This document shows positions 45,010-54,826 of a DNA stretch of 64,000 bases, piece by piece (within the stretch, counting starts at the first letter, position 1; each line of letters opens with the position of its first letter). The position numbers were made by a program, and so were the translations under genes. The notes under the pieces are model-generated. The model searched no databases. It saw only the letters and a program-made list of their open reading frames with translations, and had not been told where the DNA came from. The stretch comes from Solitalea canadensis DSM 3403 (lineage in GTDB: Bacteria; Bacteroidota; Bacteroidia; Sphingobacteriales; Sphingobacteriaceae). The stretch lies in the NCBI RefSeq assembly GCF_000242635.2, contig NC_017770.1, forward strand, positions 2,802,669 through 2,866,668. The letters run 5' to 3'.

Positions 45010-48000
45010 ATGAAAAATTCACCTGGAGGTAGTATTTTATTTAATGTAGGCGTTGTTTGTATTCATTTTTTGTTGTTAATACCCTTTAACCTATTGGGTC
45101 AACAACTTGAGGTTAAAAACTTTGTCGTATCGGGAGGTTTCAATCAAAGCTCTCCTCAAACTTATTCAGCTACTCCTTCCCATGCGGTTGTTATCGGAAA
45201 AGGCTCCAGTATAACTGGCGGCTCGATTGGTAGTGATCAACTCATTAAAGTACTTGGAAAAGCGTCGATATATAGCAATTTATACAGCAATGGCACTATC
45301 TATCTTGGTGATTACACGTTAGTAAAGGGGACAATTGCTGCAGCCAATTCAGGAAAAGAATCTGGAAACGTTTTAAAAACCGGAATTTCGCAGCAATTAA
45401 AGGGAAATATTGATGTTAAAGGTTCAGTATACATCCGAAGCGGAAGCGTATTGGGGACGGTAACTATACCGAAAGGAAGTTCATATTATGGCCCTTCACC
45501 TTCAGGAGGAAAGAGGTACGCGAGTCCTAAGCTTCCCATATTACCTCAGATGCCTGCAATTACTGAATTTCCAAAAGCAGGAGATAAAAAGATAACCGAA
45601 ACCCAAGAACTTACTCCGAATTGTTACGGGCCCATGGAATTAACGGGAGGTAAAACCATTACTTTTTCAGGGACCGGAACCTATGTTTTCAGTTATATTA
45701 AGAATTCAGGCGCTAGTCCCAACAAGTTTATTTTTGATTTCAAAGGTGATAAAACCGGTGTTATTAAACTATACATTCATGGGGATGTTGACTTAAATAT
45801 CAGCAATGTAGATATCATTAATGGAGGTGATGCGTCAAGAATTTATGCAGAAACACATGGAACCGGTAATAGTTGCAAACTAGGTAATTATGCATGGACC
45901 ATGACCAATTATCTTGCAAATAATCGTTGTTCAGAGTGGTTTGGAACAATCTGGGCTCCGTACGGCGGCATTAATATTGGAAGTGGTTCCAGTTCTTCAA
46001 GTGTAAAAGGTGCATTACTAAGTGGTACAGTTGTTAATATTCAATGTGGAGTAAAAATAACCTATTGTCCTTTTACTGAATGTACTCCGCCAAAGGTAAA
46101 TGCAGGTGATGATGTTGAATTTACGTGTCCACAAACTCAAGTTACCTTAAACGGATCCTGCACTACAGCTCCGGTACAAATTAAATGGACTGCATTAAAC
46201 GGTGGACATATCGTTACGGGAGAAAACACTTTATCGCCAACGGTCAATTCAAAAGGAACATATGTATTAACAGCAACTAAAGATGGCTGTTCGGCTTCAG
46301 ATACTGTAATCGTCACTTATAAATCTTGTATTTTACCATTCTATCCTCCTCCTGTAAATGGCAAAGATAGTAGTCTTATAGGTGCCGAACTGACGTCGCT
46401 GGCAGTATATGGCGACTCGATTCAGGATCCTGAACAGAAAATATTTGTACTTAGTGGTGATAGTGTTTGGGTAGAAGTAATTGCGATTGAGGGGCAGTTT
46501 CAACAACTACAGTCCTTATTGCAAACAAACGAATACGGCCTTACCAACCTTATTGACAATGGTGAGTCTCAATTCATTGTTTCGGGTCGCATACCGATTG
46601 ATAATCTCACTAAATTAAATCAGTTACCGCAACTGATTAATTACTGTCGCCCGTTATTTCCTCCAGTAGGTAGTGCAGGAATTACCACTTCCCAAGGAGA
46701 TATAGTGATGCGGACCAATTATCTCCGAAATGGATATGAGCTCGATGGAGATAGTATAAAAGTTGGTGTATTATCTGATAGCTATAATACTCGTCCGGGC
46801 AACCCGGCACAAACAGATGTAGCCAATGGCGATCTTCCTGGATTAAATAATTCAGCCTATCCTGTACCGGTACAAGTTTTAATGGAATTTCCTTTCGGAC
46901 GCAGGGTGGATGAAGGAAGAGCTATGCTCCAGATTATCCATGATATTGCACCAAAGGCACAGCTGGCATTCAGAACCGGATTTATTAGTCCGGGAGATCT
47001 GGCGCAGGGAATACTTCAACTTGCAGCGACTAACTGTGATGTTATTGTTGATGATGTGACCTTCATCACCGAACCGTTTTTTCAGGATGGGGTGGTCTCC
47101 CAAGCAGTAGATCAGGTTAGTGCACAAGGGGTCGCCTATTTTACTTCAGCGGGTAATTTCGGCAACAAATCCTATCAAAGTGTTTTTGTTCCTGCTACCC
47201 CTCCGGCTGGGGTTTCGGGACAGGCACATAATTTTAGCGGAACTGGAGACGTGCTGCAAAACATCTCGTTGCAACCTGGAGATTATACGATTGTATTGCA
47301 ATGGCAAGACGCATTTTATTCGCTTGGACAAACACAAACCGGAACCGTAAACGACCTGGATATTTACCTCACAGACGATAACGGCTCCACCTTATTTGGC
47401 TTTAACCGCAATAATCTTGGCGGTGATCCTATCGAAATACTGCCTTTTACCGTTATCTCTCCAACAACCACTAACATTCTGATTACTCGTCCGTCAGGCA
47501 CGGGATCGGTTTCGTTTAAATACATAATATTTAGAGGTGATGGTACCATTAATGAGTATAATTCAGGCAATTCCACCATTGTCGGACAAGCAAATGCTGC
47601 CGGAGCTTTTAGCATTGGTGCGGTTCGTTATACTCAAACTCCTGCTGCAGGTGTAAACCCTCCTTTGATTGAAAGTTTCTCTTCTTGGGGAGGTACTCCT
47701 ATTAATGGTCAAACCAGGCAAAAACCGGATTTTACTGCTCCCGATGGCATTAACACATCCATTAATTTTGATGCACCTGATCTTGAGAGCGACAGAATCC
47801 CAAATTTCTTCGGAACATCGGCCGCGGCTCCACATGCAGCTGCTGTTGCTGCACTCCTCAAACAGGCTCGTAAAAAATACTATAATCAACCCTATAACAA
47901 CACTGAATTAAGAGAATTACTCAGCAGTACCGCTCTGGATATGAATACTCCCGGATTTGATTTTATAAGCGGTAATGGCTTTATACGAGCCGATGTAGCT

Positions 48001-50916
48001 ATTCAATCTTTAGCGGCGGCTAAGCCAGAACTTATACGATTATTGGTTCCTGAAAATGTGGCTCCCGGAAATGAGCCTTTTACCCTAACGCTGAGGGCCA
48101 GTTATTTGAGCGCTACTACAAAGGTGTTGTTCAGAGATGATACGCTTGCCACCAATTATGTGAATGATAGTACCGCAACAGCTCCTATCCCTGAATTTAC
48201 AGGCAACCCGTCCATCAGGGCGTATACTCCTTCCAAATCGCCAACGGGCAGAGATGGTGGTGTTTCCAATTCCATAACTTTCTTTGAGATTCAGAAAAAG
48301 AATGTCAAAATCAAAGCGGAAAACAAAATTATACGTTATGGTGAACAACTACCCGTATTTACGTCAATAATCACTGTGGATAATAAGCCACTGGACAGTT
48401 CAGGTTTAACACTTACTGACCTTGGTTTGGATAGTATTACCTACAACACTCCGGCAACAAGTACCAGTAATGTTAACAATTACATTGTAATACCACAGAG
48501 GATATTCGATCTCAATAATCCTGTAGATGCGGGGTTCACGGAGTTGTATACTTATACTTTTGAAAACGGTGTGCTCTCTATCGAAAAAATGCCTTTGACC
48601 ATAACTGCAAGAGATACCACGCTTACCTACGGTGAGAAAATTGGCGATATCAGCTATACTTACCAACTGCCGGATTCAATTAATTTAGACGATTCAATTG
48701 ATCTTCTCGACAGCATCTATACTTTTCATCATAATCAATTAGCAACAGATGTTATAGGATTGGTAAACGGAAAGGCTGTGACGATTGTAAATGGTAAAGC
48801 GGTACCTATCGTAAATGGTCAGGCGGTAACGATTGTAAATGGTCAGGCAGTAACCATTGTGAACGGAAAAGCTGTGCCAATAGTAAATGGACAAGCTATC
48901 ACAATTGTGAACGGGAAAGCTGTTCCTATTGTTAATAACCTTTCTGAAAGCGAAGTACAAAGCCTAAGTTTTCTTGCTACAGAAAAAACATTACAGGGCG
49001 CACGACAAATAACCAATAAAAAGCTGGTAAATGGCAGTGTTATTACCCAAACCAGTAATGTTGTTGATATTACACAAGAGTCGGTGTTAGATTTTAATGT
49101 CAATTCGGCTCAAACTTCCATGTTAACCTCAATTACGGCTGTTAGTCCGCGGGGACTTATTGATGATGAGTCTTTCGCAAATAAACAGGCTGTGACGATT
49201 GTAAATGGAAAGGCCGTTGCAATTGTAAACGGAATAGAAATTACTCAAGTAAATGGCCAGGCCGTTACTATTGTGAACGGCAAGGCTGTGACGATTGTAA
49301 ACGGTCAGGCAATTCCGATTGTGAATAGCCAGGAAAAAAATGCAGTTATAATTGATTCGACCGAAATCGGACAAGGATTAACAAGTCCGCTTAAATCATT
49401 AAATATGATAACCGGTTCAAGTATCGGCCTTAACTACATTATCCCTGGATCATTACAAAACGACAACTTTGACATTACTTACGAAGTCGGAAAGCTTACC
49501 ATTTTACCTGCCGCACTCAGCATAAAGGCAAATGATACCAGCAAGGCTTATGGAGCAGCACTAAAACTGGATTCACTGGCCTTTACGATTAGCAGTGGAA
49601 TCCTAATGTTTGAAGATTCGGTAAAATCAGTTACGCTGACCAGCAACGGCGCCTCTGCATCAGCCGGGGCCGGACAATATCCAATTGTTCCGAGCACTGC
49701 TATCGGAGGTGCAAATACGGATTTGAATAATTACCTGATAAACTATGAAAACGGAACATTGACGGTAGGTAAAGGATTGCTCACTGTAAAAGCCAATAAT
49801 GTAACCAAAGTATATGGCGATCCAAATCCACCATTTACCGCCACATTTACCGGATTTTTAAACGGAGATACTTTTGAAACCAGCCAAATTTCAGGTCAAC
49901 CGGATTTTACTACAACGGCCGATTTGCTTAGCGATGCTGGTAAATATCCAATCACGGTATCATTGGGATCATTATCGTCGCCTAATTATGATTTTACTTT
50001 TATTAATGAAAACTGTTTGCTTACTATCACACAAGCCCCTCTAACAGTTAAGGCACTTGATGAAACGATTACTCAAAAGGACCCTTTCCCTGAATTTAAA
50101 GCAGAATTCATCACCCTAAAAGCAAATGAAAGTCCGAAAGTAAAATTTACGGTTTACCCTTATTATAAAGGTAATCCTGGCGAATATGCTATTATTCCAT
50201 TGCTGGTTGATTTCTACAATGCAAAGAACTATACCATTAATTATGAGAACGGAACACTTTATGTAAATCCGGATTGTCCTCAAACTAAAAAGTTAAGAAT
50301 ATACCTCGATTGTGTTGAAGAGGTAAAAGGTTCAACCTATAAATACATTGCACACTTCTCGTGTATCAACCCAAATAGTGAAACTGTTTACCTCGATAAA
50401 GGAGAAGACAATGTGCTGACATCAAGCGGTTCATTTGATGACACCCAGTTACCGGTTGTATTTGTATCAGGAACCACTCGCTTTAGTGTTCCATTTGATG
50501 GAAAAACACTGACATGGCAAATTAAAACCATAGAAAGTGGTAAGAAAACGGCTGTAGCTTCAAATGCAAGCGCTACTTCCGCTAGATGTACCAAAGTTTA
50601 TAACAATACAACAGCTCAACAATCGAGCGGAGCTGACATCTTTAAAAATGATGTTTCAGCAGGGGAAAGCCTATCCGTTTTTCCAAATCCGGCTGCAAGA
50701 AATGTTACAGTAAAAGCAATAAACGGCACTTTAACCGTCAGCAGTTCTAATTGCTTATTGTATGATTTATACGGTCAGTTTTATCCTGTTAGAATTACAA
50801 AGAAAATATCTGATTCGGAGTTTGAACTGGATGTGTCGGATTTAAGGAATGGGTTGTATTATATTCTTGTAAAGAATACTGATGGTTACAAAACAGGAAG
50901 GATTATTAAGGAGTAA
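45010..50916 (+). CDS. Giant subtilisin-like T9SS cargo with MBG domains and octapeptide repeats
   Basis: The 1968-residue protein has a signal peptide (ends NLLGQQ), a beta-solenoid-like region (~30-350, with TVVNIQCGVKITYCPF at its end), a PKD-like domain (~355-440) and a subtilase domain (~570-1010). Visible residues are Asp590 (GVLSDSY), oxyanion Asn716 (SAGNFG) and Ser937 (GTSAAAPHAAA). The usual HGTH motif is replaced by DEGRAM at 634-639, so the triad may use Glu or Asp. Residues ~1095-1760 hold MBG-type domains (for example VKANNVTKVYGDPNPPF). One of these is interrupted by arrays of the octapeptide VNGKAVTI. The C-terminal ~80 residues are a type A T9SS sorting domain (SVFPNPAARN to GLYYILVKN). 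It is probably a cell-surface protease or adhesin. The gene stands alone. Confidence 0.85.
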   Translation: MKNSPGGSILFNVGVVCIHFLLLIPFNLLGQQLEVKNFVVSGGFNQSSPQTYSATPSHAVVIGKGSSITGGSIGSDQLIKVLGKASIYSNLYSNGTIYLGDYTLVKGTIAAANSGKESGNVLKTGISQQLKGNIDVKGSVYIRSGSVLGTVTIPKGSSYYGPSPSGGKRYASPKLPILPQMPAITEFPKAGDKKITETQELTPNCYGPMELTGGKTITFSGTGTYVFSYIKNSGASPNKFIFDFKGDKTGVIKLYIHGDVDLNISNVDIINGGDASRIYAETHGTGNSCKLGNYAWTMTNYLANNRCSEWFGTIWAPYGGINIGSGSSSSSVKGALLSGTVVNIQCGVKITYCPFTECTPPKVNAGDDVEFTCPQTQVTLNGSCTTAPVQIKWTALNGGHIVTGENTLSPTVNSKGTYVLTATKDGCSASDTVIVTYKSCILPFYPPPVNGKDSSLIGAELTSLAVYGDSIQDPEQKIFVLSGDSVWVEVIAIEGQFQQLQSLLQTNEYGLTNLIDNGESQFIVSGRIPIDNLTKLNQLPQLINYCRPLFPPVGSAGITTSQGDIVMRTNYLRNGYELDGDSIKVGVLSDSYNTRPGNPAQTDVANGDLPGLNNSAYPVPVQVLMEFPFGRRVDEGRAMLQIIHDIAPKAQLAFRTGFISPGDLAQGILQLAATNCDVIVDDVTFITEPFFQDGVVSQAVDQVSAQGVAYFTSAGNFGNKSYQSVFVPATPPAGVSGQAHNFSGTGDVLQNISLQPGDYTIVLQWQDAFYSLGQTQTGTVNDLDIYLTDDNGSTLFGFNRNNLGGDPIEILPFTVISPTTTNILITRPSGTGSVSFKYIIFRGDGTINEYNSGNSTIVGQANAAGAFSIGAVRYTQTPAAGVNPPLIESFSSWGGTPINGQTRQKPDFTAPDGINTSINFDAPDLESDRIPNFFGTSAAAPHAAAVAALLKQARKKYYNQPYNNTELRELLSSTALDMNTPGFDFISGNGFIRADVAIQSLAAAKPELIRLLVPENVAPGNEPFTLTLRASYLSATTKVLFRDDTLATNYVNDSTATAPIPEFTGNPSIRAYTPSKSPTGRDGGVSNSITFFEIQKKNVKIKAENKIIRYGEQLPVFTSIITVDNKPLDSSGLTLTDLGLDSITYNTPATSTSNVNNYIVIPQRIFDLNNPVDAGFTELYTYTFENGVLSIEKMPLTITARDTTLTYGEKIGDISYTYQLPDSINLDDSIDLLDSIYTFHHNQLATDVIGLVNGKAVTIVNGKAVPIVNGQAVTIVNGQAVTIVNGKAVPIVNGQAITIVNGKAVPIVNNLSESEVQSLSFLATEKTLQGARQITNKKLVNGSVITQTSNVVDITQESVLDFNVNSAQTSMLTSITAVSPRGLIDDESFANKQAVTIVNGKAVAIVNGIEITQVNGQAVTIVNGKAVTIVNGQAIPIVNSQEKNAVIIDSTEIGQGLTSPLKSLNMITGSSIGLNYIIPGSLQNDNFDITYEVGKLTILPAALSIKANDTSKAYGAALKLDSLAFTISSGILMFEDSVKSVTLTSNGASASAGAGQYPIVPSTAIGGANTDLNNYLINYENGTLTVGKGLLTVKANNVTKVYGDPNPPFTATFTGFLNGDTFETSQISGQPDFTTTADLLSDAGKYPITVSLGSLSSPNYDFTFINENCLLTITQAPLTVKALDETITQKDPFPEFKAEFITLKANESPKVKFTVYPYYKGNPGEYAIIPLLVDFYNAKNYTINYENGTLYVNPDCPQTKKLRIYLDCVEEVKGSTYKYIAHFSCINPNSETVYLDKGEDNVLTSSGSFDDTQLPVVFVSGTTRFSVPFDGKTLTWQIKTIESGKKTAVASNASATSARCTKVYNNTTAQQSSGADIFKNDVSAGESLSVFPNPAARNVTVKAINGTLTVSSSNCLLYDLYGQFYPVRITKKISDSEFELDVSDLRNGLYYILVKNTDGYKTGRIIKE
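48763..48936 (+). repeat. Octapeptide-coding tandem repeat, block 1
   Basis: Seven in-frame 24-bp units encode VNGKAVTI or close variants (VNGKAVPI, VNGQAVTI, VNGQAITI), starting at residue 1252 of the protease. Variation is confined to K/Q, V/I and T/P. The block lies inside an MBG domain. Confidence 0.9.
49201..49326 (+). repeat. Octapeptide-coding tandem repeat, block 2
   Basis: Five 24-bp units (VNGKAVAI, VNGIEITQ, VNGQAVTI, VNGKAVTI, VNGQAIPI), starting at residue 1398. They are separated from block 1 by ~88 residues of unrelated sequence. Both blocks share the same unit and so have a common origin. Confidence 0.88.
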
Positions 50917-50932
50917 CACACCTCATCCCCGG

Positions 50933-51118
50933 CCCTTCTCCTGAAGGAGAAGGGAGTCCTCGGAATAGTCCCTCTCCTGAAGGAGAGGGATTTAGGGTGA
51001 GGTATAACTAAACAACTTTGCACTGTCTAAAAGTCCCTCTTCTTAGAGGGATTTAGGATGAAGTATAACTGAAACAACTTTGCACTGGCCCAAAAGTCCC
51101 TCTCCTTGAGGAGAGGGA
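50933..51118. repeat. Four related hairpins, partly a tandem duplication
   Basis: Perfect or near-perfect hairpins lie at 50933-50954 (CCCTTCTCC/GGAGAAGGG), 50969-50990 (TCCCTCTCC/GGAGAGGGA), 51034-51051 (worn) and 51097-51118 (TCCCTCTCC/GGAGAGGGA). They share the tail ATTTAGGGTGAGG, and the 60-65-bp spacer TATAACTxAACAACTTTGCACTG occurs twice. They fill the gap between the protease stop and the cyclase start and probably act as terminator and leader. Confidence 0.75.
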
Positions 51119-51153
51119 TTTAGGGTGAGGTAGGTGAGGTAACTAAATATTAT

Positions 51154-53097
51154 ATGAAGTTTAACAAGATCATCATTTGCGCATTACTGATTAGTGTTCC
51201 TTACTATGGAATTTCACAAACTGAAAACACTAAAAATCTTGCTGACACCGTTCAGGTTAATAACTATTTGCAGCAAAGCAAGGAACGATTTAATGATAAC
51301 CCTGCAAAAGCAATCAGTTTAGCCATTGAAGCAAAGAAACTGGCTGAGAAGATAAAATTCCCTAAGGGGCGGGCTTATGCGTTGAAAAACATCGGAATCG
51401 CCTATTATTTCCAGGGTAAATATGTGGAAGCATTGGACAACTATACCCAATCATTAAACCAGTTTAAAGAAATAAAAGACAATGTGGGTATTGCCAATTT
51501 GTATAATAACATAGGCGTTATTTATTATGATCAGGGGGATGATGCCAAAGCACTCGAAAATTATCTTCAATCATTAAAATATGCTGAACTATCAAAAGAT
51601 AAACTACGGATTCTTTCTGCTTTAAATAACGTGGGAGGTGTTTATAATATTAAAGATGCTACTTACGATAAAGCATTGCATTATTATTTACTTGCTTTAC
51701 CCTTATGTGAAGAGTTAAATCGTACGGAAGAGTTGGGGGCTATTAGCGTAAATATTGGCTCTATCTATTTTGATAAAAATGACGACACTAAAGCCTTACA
51801 TTACTTTAACAAAGCATTAAAGGCTTATGGAAATTCCGAAGGCAGCCTAAATGCCTACAATGCGATGGGCAAGTTGTATAAGCGTGAAAAGAAATATGAC
51901 CAAGCATTAGAAAATCACCAAAAAGCATTGGCGCTGGCCGAAAATCTGAATATTAAGATCTCCATCATTCAGTCATTAATAGGAATGGGAAATGTGTACC
52001 TTGATAAAGGTGATTTTAAAACGGCACTGTACTTTTTTAACCGTGCCAAAATTCCGGCGCTAGAAATCCAGGCCAAGCATGAGATAAAAGATATTTACCA
52101 GGTGCTTTCAAAAGTGTATGCAAAAACCAATAACTATGAGAAAGCATTTGAATACCAGTCTCTTTATGCCAACATTAAAGACACTCTTTATAATATTGAA
52201 AGTGATAAAAAATTAGGCAACCTGCAATTTGATTTCGATTTGCAAAAAAAACAAGGCGAGATCAATCTTCTTACCAAAGATAAGGCATTACAACAGCTAG
52301 CACTGGAACGACAAAAAATTGCTAAAAACTCGTTAATCGCTGTTCTAGGTCTGATCTGCATTATTGGTTTAATTTTGTACCGTGATTACCGCAATAAAAT
52401 CCGTCTAAATAAGCTACTCGACCAGCAGAAGGTTGAAATTGAAAATCTGTTAGCTAATATTTTACCGGAAGAAGTAGCTAAAGAACTCAAGGAAAAGGGA
52501 CAGGCAACACCTCGCTATTACGAGAGTGTTTCCGTGTTATTTACAGATTTCAAAAGCTTTACAGCCATTGCCGAAACATTATCTCCACAACAGGTGGTAG
52601 CTGAACTTAGTGAGTGTTTTACGATGTTCGATACGATCATTGAACGGAATAATCTTGAAAAGATAAAAACAATCGGAGATTCTTATATGTGCGCCGGCGG
52701 TATCCCTACAGTTAATTCAACGCACCCCATCAATATCATGAAGGCTGCTTTTGAAATACTTGGCTTCATGAACGAGATCAATAACAGACGAAAGTTAAAT
52801 GGTGCCACACCATGGGAAATTCGCATTGGTATTCATACCGGACCGTTAGTAGCCGGTGTTGTTGGCAAGAAAAAGTATGCGTATGATATTTGGGGCAGTA
52901 CGGTAAATATTGCCAGCCGGATGGAGAGTAATGGAGAACCCGGCCAGATCAATATTTCAGCAGCACACTATGAACTTATTAAACATGAATATGAATGTGA
53001 GTACCGGGGAAAAATTCTTGCTAAAAATGCTGGTGAAATAGATATGTATTTTGTTAAGCAGAAAGTCACAGTGCGAAACATTGAAGTTTCTGCCTAA
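51154..53097 (+). CDS. Class III adenylate cyclase with TPR sensor region
   Basis: The 647-residue protein has a signal peptide or anchor at its start, TPR repeats over residues ~50-340 (for example IGIAYYFQGKYVEALDNYTQ, NIGVIYYDQGDDAKALENYL), a membrane helix (NSLIAVLGLICIIGLILYRDY, ~392-412), a coiled linker, and a cyclase catalytic domain (~455-635). All catalytic residues are visible: metal Asp465 (FTDF) and Asp509 (GDSY), Lys505 and Asp578 for adenine (so ATP and not GTP), Asn585 and Arg589 (NIASRME). The TPR part is predicted to lie outside the cytoplasm, so an external or periplasmic protein signal could drive cAMP synthesis. A cNMP-binding protein at 30590 is a possible target. Confidence 0.93.
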   Translation: MKFNKIIICALLISVPYYGISQTENTKNLADTVQVNNYLQQSKERFNDNPAKAISLAIEAKKLAEKIKFPKGRAYALKNIGIAYYFQGKYVEALDNYTQSLNQFKEIKDNVGIANLYNNIGVIYYDQGDDAKALENYLQSLKYAELSKDKLRILSALNNVGGVYNIKDATYDKALHYYLLALPLCEELNRTEELGAISVNIGSIYFDKNDDTKALHYFNKALKAYGNSEGSLNAYNAMGKLYKREKKYDQALENHQKALALAENLNIKISIIQSLIGMGNVYLDKGDFKTALYFFNRAKIPALEIQAKHEIKDIYQVLSKVYAKTNNYEKAFEYQSLYANIKDTLYNIESDKKLGNLQFDFDLQKKQGEINLLTKDKALQQLALERQKIAKNSLIAVLGLICIIGLILYRDYRNKIRLNKLLDQQKVEIENLLANILPEEVAKELKEKGQATPRYYESVSVLFTDFKSFTAIAETLSPQQVVAELSECFTMFDTIIERNNLEKIKTIGDSYMCAGGIPTVNSTHPINIMKAAFEILGFMNEINNRRKLNGATPWEIRIGIHTGPLVAGVVGKKKYAYDIWGSTVNIASRMESNGEPGQINISAAHYELIKHEYECEYRGKILAKNAGEIDMYFVKQKVTVRNIEVSA

Positions 53098-53100
53098 AAC

Positions 53101-53676
53101 CTATCCCAGTTGAAGCAAATACTGATGCTTAATGGGTTCCCGTAATTGCTGAGATGAAATTGTATGGTAATGATGATTTTGCAGAAATTTGATCTGTAAT
53201 GTCTCCCATTCCTCATCCGAATTTACAATGGAGTAATGCAAAAACTCCTTTCGCAAAGTTTCCCCTATCTTATAAAAATCATCCCGGCCTAAGTAATCAA
53301 GATCGGCATCACAAATAATCTGTTCCAATAAATTATGGGGTTGCTGCGGAATTTTAGTCGCCATAATCAACGATGTTATCTGCTCCTTATCTTCCTTACT
53401 AAAACCAAAACGATCTGCATCCATTAAAAAAAGGCTACAGCTATAAGTCTCATGGTCTTTATAGGTATTTAAAAAACCAGAATCATGATACAAAGCGGCA
53501 ACTTTTAGCAAATGAAGTTGATGCTTATCGGTTACACCTTCCCGTTTAGCGATCTGTTCACTTTGAGTTAATACATCGGTTGTGTGCTCTTTGCAGTGAT
53601 AAGTTAAATGCTCGTCCAGTTTCGAAAGTTTATCAAAGACAAGCACTCGTAACTCCTCAAAAACTTGATCATACAT
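53101..53676 (-). CDS. HD-domain phosphohydrolase
   Basis: The 191-residue soluble protein has an HD metal-dependent phosphohydrolase fold: His from HTTDVLTQSE, then LYHDSGF with the HD pair, and the second part CDADLDYLGRDDF. Family members cleave nucleotide phosphates, including cyclic nucleotides. It converges on the adenylate cyclase gene with only 3 bp between the stop codons, so a role in cAMP turnover is worth testing but is not shown by the sequence. Its length is close to a bare domain. Confidence 0.85.
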   Translation of the reverse strand: MYDQVFEELRVLVFDKLSKLDEHLTYHCKEHTTDVLTQSEQIAKREGVTDKHQLHLLKVAALYHDSGFLNTYKDHETYSCSLFLMDADRFGFSKEDKEQITSLIMATKIPQQPHNLLEQIICDADLDYLGRDDFYKIGETLRKEFLHYSIVNSDEEWETLQIKFLQNHHYHTISSQQLREPIKHQYLLQLG

Positions 53677-53815
53677 AGCTGTTAGTACAGATTACCTACA
53701 ATTTATTGATTTTTAATTGGATATTATCCATAATGGAGTAGAAATTATGGTTTTACTTAAATATACTTACATTTACTTTAATAAACATCCTGAAAACATC
53801 AATTTTAACACATCA

Positions 53816-54826
53816 ATGAATAATCAACTTGCTGAAAAACTCCATGCTGAAGGCTTGATTAATGATGCGTCTTTTAGCAAGATTAATGAACGCAACAGTA
53901 ATCCCCTATTTTCAGTTCACTGGGAATTAAAATCCTTATTGTATATCGGGGTAATGTTATTGAGCTCCGGACTTGGAGTTTTGGTTTACAAAAACATTGA
54001 TACCATTGGTCACCAGGCCATTTTAGCTTTTATAGCGATGGTATGTGGTACTGGTTTTTGGTATTGCTTCAAAAAGAAAGCGCCATTCTCCACAGAAAAA
54101 GTTAACTCACCCAACTCCTTTTTTGATTACGTATTACTGCTATCATGTCTGACTTTTTTAACCTTTGTCGGCTATCTTCAATATGTATATACTGTATTCG
54201 GCACTAACTACGGAATGGCCACATTCATTCCGATGGTCGTATTGTTTTTTGTGGCTTATTACTTTGATCATTTAGGGGTTTTAAGTTTAGCCATAACCAA
54301 CCTCGCTTTGTGGATGGGCCTATCCATCACTCCTACCCGTTTTTTGCAAGACAATGATTTTGATAGTGAACGTATTATTTATACTGCTTTACTTTTAGGG
54401 GTGATTTTACTATTTGCAGCCTATTTTTCTGAGCGGCAAAACATCAAAAAACACTTCAAATTTACCTATCAGAATTTTGGACTACATATCACTTTTATAG
54501 CCTTGCTGGCTGGTTACTTCTATTACTATTTATCAGTTTATGAAGTGGAACTTTCCTATTACCAACCTTTTGCTTTTGCCTGGCTGTTAATTTTAGGTGC
54601 TCTTGCTTACCTATATTATATAGATTCAGTAAAAAGCAAATCGTTTTATTTCTTATTGATTATTACCCTCTATAGCTATATTGCTATCAGTTGTTTAGCG
54701 GTGCGAGTATTTATGGCAATGGACGACATTGGAGCTGTGTACATGGCGTTTATGTACTTTATTGGATCAGCAGTAGGTATTGTTTTATTTCTAATTAACG
54801 TTAACAAAAAACTTAAATCAGCATGA
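53816..54826 (+). CDS. DUF2157 polytopic membrane protein
   Basis: The 336-residue protein starts MNNQLAEKLHAEGLINDASF, a DUF2157-style cytoplasmic helical start, followed by about nine membrane segments (for example ILAFIAMVCGTGFWYC, ALLLGVILLFAAYFSERQN). I used the ATG at 53816 since this fits the family; a start further up would need TTG and adds a polar stretch. Its stop overlaps the next start (ATGA at 54823-54826), so the two membrane proteins are translationally coupled and probably form a complex. Function unknown. Confidence 0.8.
   Translation: MNNQLAEKLHAEGLINDASFSKINERNSNPLFSVHWELKSLLYIGVMLLSSGLGVLVYKNIDTIGHQAILAFIAMVCGTGFWYCFKKKAPFSTEKVNSPNSFFDYVLLLSCLTFLTFVGYLQYVYTVFGTNYGMATFIPMVVLFFVAYYFDHLGVLSLAITNLALWMGLSITPTRFLQDNDFDSERIIYTALLLGVILLFAAYFSERQNIKKHFKFTYQNFGLHITFIALLAGYFYYYLSVYEVELSYYQPFAFAWLLILGALAYLYYIDSVKSKSFYFLLIITLYSYIAISCLAVRVFMAMDDIGAVYMAFMYFIGSAVGIVLFLINVNKKLKSA

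Noticed and set aside
48763-49326. CRISPR-like regular repeats
   Set aside because: Units are 24 bp with no spacers, in frame, and encode a protein repeat.
48739-49374. Minus-strand frames over the octapeptide array
   Set aside because: They are complement shadows of the 24-bp repeats, with low-complexity Tyr/Asn/Arg sequence.
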